Positions 4,704-8,512 of a stretch of DNA of 8,512 nucleotides are shown one piece after another; position 1 is the stretch's first letter, and each line of letters begins with the position of its first letter. The notes beneath the pieces are model-generated. The model ran no database searches. It was not told where the DNA came from and saw only the letters and a program-made list of their open reading frames with translations. Origin of the DNA: Oscillospiraceae bacterium (GTDB lineage: Bacteria; Bacillota; Clostridia; Oscillospirales; Ruminococcaceae); contig JAFUQL010000030.1 of assembly GCA_017472375.1 (NCBI GenBank), positions 1 through 8,512 of the forward strand. Direction: 5' to 3'. Both the position numbers and the translations under genes were made by a program.

Positions 4704-5129
4704 TCAGTCCTCCGGGTGGTGCTTGCGCCAGGCCAGATACCCCTCCAGAATGACGGCGGCGCTCACCGAGTCCAGCCGATCCTTGCGCTTCTGACCGAAT
4801 ACGCCGTTCTCGCTCAGGATGCCGGCGGCGGTCACGGTGGTACGGCGCTCGTCCCACAGGACCACCGGCAGACCGGCGGCCTCCTCCACCTTGCCGGCCA
4901 GGCGGCGGCTCTTGCCGGCGCGGGCGCCCTCGGTGCCGTCCATATTCATGGGCAGGCCGATCAGGATGCGGGCGGCCTTCTGCTCAGCGGCGGCCTGTGC
5001 GATCAGCGCCACCACCTTGTTCATGGACTTTTCGTTCAGTTGGGGCAGGGGAGTGGCGAGCAGCTCGCTCTCGTCACAGATGGCGAGGCCGGTGCGGGCA
5101 TCGCCGTAATCTACGGCCAGGATCTTCAT
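4704..5129 (-). CDS. ruvX: Putative Holliday junction resolvase / pre-16S rRNA nuclease RuvX (YqgF)
   Basis: This 141-aa protein has the RNase H-like fold of the YqgF family, which is near-universal in bacteria, at the usual length. Motifs: MKILAVDYGDARTGLA (1-16; catalytic D7), ILIGLPMNMDGTEG (55-68), VLWDERRTT (90-98; E94) and RLDSVSAAVILEGYL (118-132; D120). These supply the three acidic residues of the active site. In E. coli YqgF processes the 5' end of 16S rRNA, and RuvC-like resolvase activity has been proposed or shown in other bacteria. Start ATG at 5129 follows AAGGAG at 7 nt. It leads the operon with DUF1836 and DIP1984 and is read from a good sigma-A promoter at 5229-5201. Confidence 0.93.
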   Translation of the reverse strand: MKILAVDYGDARTGLAICDESELLATPLPQLNEKSMNKVVALIAQAAAEQKAARILIGLPMNMDGTEGARAGKSRRLAGKVEEAAGLPVVLWDERRTTVTAAGILSENGVFGQKRKDRLDSVSAAVILEGYLAWRKHHPED

Positions 5130-5145
5130 GGTCTACTCCTTATGG

Positions 5146-5183
5146 CCGCCCGGTGGGCGGGTGATGAAACCGCGTGATGCGGT
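5146..5183 (-). other. Leader hairpins upstream of ruvX
   Basis: In the roughly 65-nt leader two hairpins stand in tandem: ACCGC-loop-GCGGT (5183-5169) and the very stable CCGCCC-GGT-type hairpin (5160-5146), which ends only about 5 nt before the AAGGAG site. They could modulate translation. No T-tract follows, so attenuation is not evident. Confidence 0.35.
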
Positions 5184-5200
5184 ATTGGATGCTATGTTTC

Positions 5201-5229
5201 ATTATACCAGTGAGGCGGTGCAAAATCAA
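5201..5229 (-). promoter_or_regulatory. Predicted sigma-A promoter of the ruvX operon
   Basis: Minus strand TTGATT (5229-5224), a 17-bp spacer and a consensus TATAAT (5206-5201) preceded by an extended-10 TG. It lies about 72 nt upstream of the ruvX ATG. Confidence 0.8.
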
Positions 5230-5254
5230 TGCGGCAGTGGGCAGACAGGGCTCT

Positions 5255-5332
5255 GCGGACAAAAAACAGCCGCCCCACAGGGCGGCTGTGTAACGGCAGA
5301 GCGGTCGCCTGTGTTCACACTCCGGGAAACGG
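5255..5332. repeat. 78-bp terminator-bearing repeat, copy 1
   Basis: It aligns without gaps to 5921-5998, 61 of 78 positions identical by hand count. Identity is highest over the hairpin (5260-5289) and over the block GCCTGTGTTCACACTCCGGG with its flank (5307-5332). The middle 17 bases are diverged. This copy lies wholly in the 3' UTR of the DUF2284 gene. Confidence 0.7.
5260..5289 (-). terminator. Intrinsic terminator of the DUF2284 gene
   Basis: On the minus strand ACAGCCGCCC (5289-5280) pairs perfectly with GGGCGGCTGT (5275-5266) around a 4-nt loop, followed by TTTTT (5265-5261). It lies 58 nt downstream of the DUF2284 stop codon and upstream of the ruvX promoter, so it separates the two transcripts. 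Confidence 0.9.
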
Positions 5333-5346
5333 CGAAGGACGGCGGT

Positions 5347-5841
5347 TTATTCCACCAGGATCAGACCGAAATGATTCTGCGTCTCCCCTTTTTTCCGCAG
5401 GGTGTGGATCTCAAGCCCAAGTCCCCTCACGGTGGCAAAGACATCGATGCCGCAGGCCTCCATCGAAGGGGCGGTCTTGCCGGGAAAATTGCAGTGATCA
5501 GGGTTGCAGACAGCGCACTTTTTGCAGGGGCCGCTGCCAAAGGCGATGGCCTTGTAGTAGTCGTCCAGAAACAGCTCCCGGGCTGCTTCGACCGCCAGCG
5601 GGGTCACGAGGTTCATGTCGTGGCAGCGGAACAGGATCCCGTACCGGTAGGCATCGAGGATCTCCTGTGTTTCCTTCCATGTGGGGCAATTCGGCGGGCA
5701 GCAGTGGCTTTTTCCGTAGGTGCCGCAGCCGTACCGGCATTTGTAGATCGTCCAGGGGGCGGTGACGACTGAGGATGCCTCGATCCGCATGGCCAGATCG
5801 GCGCCGCCTTGTTTCAGAAGCTCAAAGTATTTTCCATACAT
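5347..5841 (-). CDS. DUF2284 domain protein, cysteine-rich predicted metal-binding protein
   Basis: This 164-aa cytosolic protein fits the DUF2284 (predicted metal-binding) family. It has two cysteine clusters: C35-x3-C39-x7-C47-C48 with C52 in KCRYGCGTYGKSHCCPPNCP (34-53), and C106-x2-C109-x2-C112-x4-C117 in PCKKCAVCNPDHCNFP. C73 and C130 are additional. The second cluster resembles an iron-sulfur ligand set; cofactor and reaction are unknown. The ATG at 5841 is the earliest possible start because an in-frame TGA precedes it directly. Its ribosome binding site is poor compared with all neighbours (only GGCAAG-like bases), so expression may be low. The gene stands alone between its own promoter (5903-5875) and terminator. 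Confidence 0.85.
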   Translation of the reverse strand: MYGKYFELLKQGGADLAMRIEASSVVTAPWTIYKCRYGCGTYGKSHCCPPNCPTWKETQEILDAYRYGILFRCHDMNLVTPLAVEAARELFLDDYYKAIAFGSGPCKKCAVCNPDHCNFPGKTAPSMEACGIDVFATVRGLGLEIHTLRKKGETQNHFGLILVE

Positions 5842-5874
5842 TCACTTGCCAATGGACTGTTGCGGTTCCATTCC

Positions 5875-5903
5875 AGCTTACCAGATGTCAGGCCGAACTT
5901 CAA
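5875..5903 (-). promoter_or_regulatory. Possible promoter of the DUF2284 gene
   Basis: Minus strand TTGAAG (5903-5898), a 17-bp spacer and TAAGCT (5880-5875) with extended-10 TG. The -10 is imperfect. It sits just downstream of the terminator of the preceding operon and about 33 nt before the ATG. Confidence 0.45.
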
Positions 5904-5920
5904 TCGCCAAGGGGCGCGGT

Positions 5921-5998
5921 GCAGACGAAAAACAGCCGCCCCGCAGGGCGGCTGTATGGCAGCGGGGCGTCAGCCTGCGTCCGCACTCTGGGAAATGG
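5921..5998. repeat. 78-bp terminator-bearing repeat, copy 2
   Basis: The gapless partner of 5255-5332 (61/78 identical). Here the conserved block outside the hairpin falls inside the last codons of the 80-aa membrane protein gene (stop at 5970), whereas in copy 1 it is non-coding. Confidence 0.7.
5927..5955 (-). terminator. Intrinsic terminator of the kinase-ECF operon
   Basis: Minus strand ACAGCCGCCC (5955-5946) pairs with GGGCGGCTGT (5941-5932) around a 4-nt loop, followed by TTTT(T)C. The stem is identical to the one at 5266-5289. It starts 14 nt after the stop of the 80-aa gene. Confidence 0.9.
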
Positions 5999-6212
5999 AA
6001 GTGCTGCCGGAAGCGGTCTCCTCGCCGGCAGCCTGCCCGCCGTTCAGCAGGTCGGGCAGGAACTCCGAGATGAGCATCACGATGGCCAGCGCGATCAGCA
6101 CCACCAGCATGGACCCCTTGCGGCCGTTGTCGGTGGGCTGAAGTGTGGTGGGTGTGGCGTTTTTCTTCGCAGCGCTGTTCTTTTTGCGCTGCTTGTGGTT
6201 TCCGGAAGACAT
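5970..6212 (-). CDS. Small single-pass membrane protein, unrecognised
   Basis: This 80-aa protein has a strongly basic N-terminus (1-33, with the KQRKKNSAAKK stretch), one hydrophobic helix at about 34-50 (GSMLVVLIALAIVMLI), then an acidic and Ser/Thr/Gly-rich tail. By the positive-inside rule the N-terminus should be cytoplasmic and the tail outside. There is no lipobox or clear signal-peptidase site. I recognise no family. The ATG at 6212 has AAGGAGG upstream at a good distance, which supports a real gene. It is the third gene of the kinase-ECF operon, 46 nt after the S component. Its last codons overlap the conserved part of the 78-bp repeat. An accessory role for the transporter is only a guess. 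Confidence 0.75.
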   Translation of the reverse strand: MSSGNHKQRKKNSAAKKNATPTTLQPTDNGRKGSMLVVLIALAIVMLISEFLPDLLNGGQAAGEETASGSTSISQSADAG

Positions 6213-6258
6213 GGTGGTTCAACCTCCTTGGGGGTCCTGGGGTTTGTTTTTGGTGGGG

Positions 6259-6831
6259 TCATTCCCCGGCGGGATGCTTCATGTGGCGCTTGCAGGTGAA
6301 GCGCACCAGACCGGTGCGGTCCAGCGCCACCATCAGTGCGGGGATGAAGATAAGCTGCAGCAGGATGCCGGGGATGGCGTTGAGCAGAGCGCCGGACAGG
6401 AACATCGCCCAGCCGAAGGTCTGCCCGGCCATGCCGGTGAGCACCACCATGGCGCAGCCCCACACCGCGCGGCCGCCCACCATGGCGGCCAGCAGGCAGC
6501 GGTAGAGAGACAGCACACACTTCCAGCGGGAATGGCCATACAGCCAGCCGGCGATCAGCCCGTAGGCGGCCAGCTCAAAGGCCATGGCGGCGGCGGTGGG
6601 CCACAGGGGCGGCATACCGAACAGGACACTGCGCATCAGCGGCAGGATGAAGCCCACCGCAAGGCCGTGTTTCCAGCCGCAGATCAGGCCGCAGAGCAGC
6701 ACCGGGATGTGCATGGGCAGCAGCATGCTGCCGATCTCCGGGATCTGCCCGGTGAGGAAGGGCATCACCAGCCCCAGCGCCAGAAACATGGCGGCGAGGG
6801 TCAGATTTTGGATGGTGCGTTTCACATTCAT
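6259..6831 (-). CDS. ECF transporter S component (substrate-binding membrane subunit)
   Basis: This 190-aa, very hydrophobic protein has about six membrane segments (roughly 10-27, 37-54, 56-72, 80-98, 112-134 and 145-170). It has the length and pattern of S components of energy-coupling factor vitamin importers. Family-like features are the N-terminal helix LAAMFLALGLVMP with an A14-xxx-A18 contact motif for the EcfT subunit, and the loop LLPMHIPVLLCGLICGW (37-53), followed by FGMPPLWPTAAAMAFELAAYG (71-91). No EcfA or EcfT gene is in the window, so it should share a genomic EcfAAT module (group II type). The substrate cannot be read from sequence. Cotranscription with a kinase 21 nt upstream suggests uptake of a molecule that is then phosphorylated. 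ATG at 6831 follows TAAGGAGG. Confidence 0.85.
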   Translation of the reverse strand: MNVKRTIQNLTLAAMFLALGLVMPFLTGQIPEIGSMLLPMHIPVLLCGLICGWKHGLAVGFILPLMRSVLFGMPPLWPTAAAMAFELAAYGLIAGWLYGHSRWKCVLSLYRCLLAAMVGGRAVWGCAMVVLTGMAGQTFGWAMFLSGALLNAIPGILLQLIFIPALMVALDRTGLVRFTCKRHMKHPAGE

Positions 6832-6852
6832 GGGCGAACCTCCTTAGGTGGG

Positions 6853-7914
6853 TCAGTCGGCGAGAAGCGCGCCGGTGTCTAGCACCAGCGTGTCTGGGGC
6901 GGGCAGGCCGAAGGCCTGGTGGTACTGCGCCTCCAGAGGCATCCACAGCCGCTCGAAGGTGGGGAAGTAGTCCCCCTCCCGTTCCATCAGACGGCGGCGG
7001 CGCTCCGGCTCGGGGCAGGCGAGAAACAGTTTCATATCGTAAAATTCTGCGAGGTCTGGGTGCTGGCTGTAGCTGCCCTCCAGAATGGTGAAGGGCTTGT
7101 GGGGCACCGCTTCGGCCTCGGTGAAGGCACCGGTCTGGCAGTCGTACCGGCGGCGGACGGCGGGTCTGCCCTCGGCACAGGGCTGCAGCACCTCGGTGCG
7201 GATGCGATCCAGATCCATGTTCCCGGCGGGCCGCTGCATCCAGTCTGCCGCGCGGCGGTCGGGGGGCAGGTAGTAGTCGTCGGTGTGGAAGACCTCGCAG
7301 TCGAACAGATCCGCCAGAACCGCGGCCAGCCGGCTCTTGCCGCTGCCGCACTGCCCGTCGATGGACAGTACCAGCGGCGCGCCGCTGCTCAGGTGCTCCC
7401 ACACCGCCCAGATGACCGTGAACCAGTTGGCCCAGTCGGTGCGCAGCAGGCGGTAGGCGGGGGCATAGGCCGCCCGGTAGGCGTCGCTGTGATGCACGGC
7501 GGGGCAGCCCACAGCGGTGTACGGTTCCAGATATTCCTCCATGCCGGGCACATCCAGGGTGCGAAGCAGCGCCAGCTTTTCACCCAGTCCTTCGCCGGTG
7601 CCGGTATGGCTGCGGGCGGTGAGGACGAACAGCTGGGTCAGCAAAGAGGCGGCCTGAGCCAGCGCCGCCGGGTCGGGGATGTGGTTCAGGTGGAACCGCA
7701 CCAGACCCCCGCCGATGGGCTCGGGAGACCTCACAGGGGCGTCGGCGGGCACGGCGCTCCATTCCTCCAGCAGGCGGGCATAGAGCTGCTGGGGGTCGGC
7801 AAGCAGGTGTTCGGCCCCCAGTTCCGACTGGTAGGCCAGCTTCACATAGTCCCGGGGCTCCATCTGCGGCCAGCGGGCCCGGTGTTCTTCAAGGATGCGG
7901 GAAAAATCGGCCAC
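6853..7914 (-). CDS. Two-domain P-loop kinase, uridine kinase-like C-terminus with conserved N-terminal domain
   Basis: This is a 353-aa cytosolic protein. Residues about 175-353 form a P-loop kinase of the uridine kinase/phosphoribulokinase/pantothenate kinase superfamily: Walker A GQCGSGKS (187-194), FHTDDYYLPPDRR (209-221; D212/D213 as likely base), PAGNMDLDRIRTEVL (229-243), YDCQTG (257-262), ILEGSYSQHP (277-286; E279), and an arginine-rich lid PEPERRRRLMEREG (301-314). Residues 1-160 are a separate helical domain with ELGAEHLL (31-38), EPIGGGLVRFHLN (65-77), LFVLTARSHTG (95-105) and PAVHHSDAYRAAYAPAYR (138-155). I believe this domain occurs in other Clostridia proteins of unknown function. 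Substrate unknown. The start is GTG at 7914, with GGGAGG 8 nt upstream. It is the first gene of an operon with the ECF S component and the 80-aa membrane protein. Confidence 0.8.
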   Translation of the reverse strand: MADFSRILEEHRARWPQMEPRDYVKLAYQSELGAEHLLADPQQLYARLLEEWSAVPADAPVRSPEPIGGGLVRFHLNHIPDPAALAQAASLLTQLFVLTARSHTGTGEGLGEKLALLRTLDVPGMEEYLEPYTAVGCPAVHHSDAYRAAYAPAYRLLRTDWANWFTVIWAVWEHLSSGAPLVLSIDGQCGSGKSRLAAVLADLFDCEVFHTDDYYLPPDRRAADWMQRPAGNMDLDRIRTEVLQPCAEGRPAVRRRYDCQTGAFTEAEAVPHKPFTILEGSYSQHPDLAEFYDMKLFLACPEPERRRRLMEREGDYFPTFERLWMPLEAQYHQAFGLPAPDTLVLDTGALLAD

Positions 7915-7954
7915 GGGCGGGGCCTCCCTTCACAGAAAACGATCGTATAAAATC

Positions 7955-7982
7955 ATTCTAACACATTTTGGCCCCCCTGCAA
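7955..7982 (-). promoter_or_regulatory. Predicted promoter of the kinase-ECF operon
   Basis: Minus strand TTGCAG (7982-7977), a 16-bp spacer and TAGAAT (7960-7955) with extended-10 TG. The leader to the GTG is about 35 nt. A run of six G lies inside the spacer. CGATCG at 7941-7946 is a short palindrome just downstream of the likely transcription start. Confidence 0.6.
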
Positions 7983-8107
7983 CCGTCAAGGCGGAAAAAG
8001 TGCCCCAACCAGCCGAGTTTACCCCGCGCCCGGCGAATAGTCTGACACCTTGACAATTCCATATAGGGTCGAAAACAAACGCAGGAACGAACAAAGGAGG
8101 GTTGCCT

Positions 8108-8512
8108 ATGAAGGACTTGAAGCGGGCGCTGGAGCAGGCCGGGCGCGGCTGTGCGCGGTCGGGCAAGGCGCTGACCGCACCCATCGGGAGCGGCGTGTGT
8201 CGCATCGCCGCCGCCGGGGACGGTGTGCATCTGTGGAGCCAGGCGGAGCTGCCCCCGGACAAGGCCGGGCACCGGGAGCTGCTGGGGCTGCTGGGCTGCC
8301 TCAACCGGGGTGAGGCGGGCGCTCCGGTGTTCACGCTGGTGGACGGGCAGACGGTGGAGGCCGAGGCACGCTGTGCCCGCAGCCCGGAGGCGGTGCTTGG
8401 CGCGCTGAGCCGGGTGGAGGAGGTTCTGGGCCTGCTGCAAGACTGCGCGGCCGGGCGTCTTGATTCGGCGGCGGAGCAGACCCGCCTTGCGGAAGAACAA
8501 CGCACCGCTGCC
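8108..8512 (+). CDS. Unrecognised protein, 5' part (runs off window end)
   Basis: An open frame of 135 codons without a stop reaches the last base. It starts at an ATG with a strong AAAGGAGG (8093-8100) 7 nt upstream, which makes it a convincing gene. The visible part begins MKDLKRALEQAGRG. It contains a short motif-poor region with WSQAELPPDKAGHRELLGLLG (residues about 43-63), then VFTLVDGQTVEAEARC, and becomes helical and charged toward the end (LSRVEEVLGLLQ and EQTRLAEEQ). There is no signal peptide or membrane segment. GC content and Leu/Ala/Arg/Gly content are high, even for this window. I do not recognise the family. It is divergent from the kinase operon across a 193-bp gap. A TTGACA box occurs at 8050-8055 but no good -10 follows at the right distance. 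Confidence 0.7.
   Translation, partial: MKDLKRALEQAGRGCARSGKALTAPIGSGVCRIAAAGDGVHLWSQAELPPDKAGHRELLGLLGCLNRGEAGAPVFTLVDGQTVEAEARCARSPEAVLGALSRVEEVLGLLQDCAAGRLDSAAEQTRLAEEQRTAA

Noticed and set aside
3474..4753. Plus-strand frames of 234 and 350 codons opposite DIP1984 and DUF1836
   Set aside because: The opposite-strand genes have family motifs and strong ribosome binding sites. The plus-strand frames are shadows in GC-rich DNA, and the RDSNPR-like string is just the antisense of a tRNA T-arm.
5146..5183. Riboswitch or attenuator upstream of ruvX
   Set aside because: Only two simple hairpins are visible, with no T-tract, no known aptamer core and no reason for ligand control of ruvX.
5255..5998. 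Insertion sequence or MITE flanking the DUF2284 gene
   Set aside because: The two 78-bp copies are direct repeats without terminal inverted repeats of their own beyond the terminator stem. There are no target-site duplications that I can see and no transposase.
6919..7950. Plus-strand 343-codon frame opposite the kinase
   Set aside because: It is the shadow of the kinase gene. It lacks a start site and domain motifs, and would overlap the promoter of the real operon.
8050..8078. Sigma-A promoter for the last gene based on TTGACA at 8050-8055
   Set aside because: At 17-bp spacing the -10 would read AAACAA, and the TATAGG at 8062-8067 is too close. The -35 may be genuine, but I cannot support a complete promoter.

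Overview
The window reads as chromosomal DNA of a GC-rich Clostridia member, probably the Faecalibacterium/Gemmiger/Subdoligranulum part of the Oscillospiraceae. This is inferred from the protein families present (DUF1836, DIP1984, DUF2284, ECF S component, KDPG aldolase fused to a VOC domain), strong AAGGAGG ribosome binding sites, sigma-A promoters with extended -10 boxes, and intrinsic terminators with long perfect stems. I see no phage, transposase, CRISPR or defence genes. Apart from one tRNA-like oddity and a duplicated terminator repeat, it looks like core housekeeping and sugar-acid metabolism.

Layout. 1-182: the 3' end of a 5S rRNA, a tRNA-Lys(CTT) and a terminator, i.e. the tail of an rRNA operon. 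182-1194: a PHP-domain phosphoesterase/exonuclease of the TrpH/YciV (RNase AM) type with its own promoter, ending in a bidirectional terminator shared with the convergent next gene. 1209-3267: a GntR/FCD repressor-type regulator (minus) divergent from a KDPG aldolase (plus). The aldolase carries an extra C-terminal VOC domain. A 20-bp near-palindrome fills the -35/-10 spacer of the aldolase promoter, and a related sequence abuts the regulator's own -35. 3268-3622: a bidirectional terminator and, on the minus strand, an 89-nt tRNA-like cloverleaf without a usable anticodon or CCA end. 3623-5229: a minus-strand operon ruvX, DUF1836, DIP1984. Its transcript should read through the tRNA-like element to the terminator at 3354-3395. 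5255-5903: a single cysteine-rich DUF2284 gene with its own promoter and terminator. 5921-7982: a minus-strand operon of a two-domain P-loop (uridine-kinase-like) kinase, an ECF transporter S component and an 80-aa single-pass membrane protein. 8108-end: the 5' part of an unrecognised plus-strand gene, divergent from the kinase operon.

How the genes may work together. The GntR regulator and aldolase form a plausible self-contained sugar-acid (hexuronate/ketogluconate) response module. The S component with the kinase suggests uptake and phosphorylation trapping of a small vitamin- or nucleoside-like molecule, with the substrate unknown. Two proteins whose E. coli relatives act in rRNA maturation (YciV-type PHP protein and YqgF/RuvX) lie within 5 kb of an rRNA operon end. 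This may be chance. The features most worth a second look are the tRNA-like element, the operator pair, the Eda-VOC fusion, the kinase/ECF module and the 78-bp duplicated terminator repeat.
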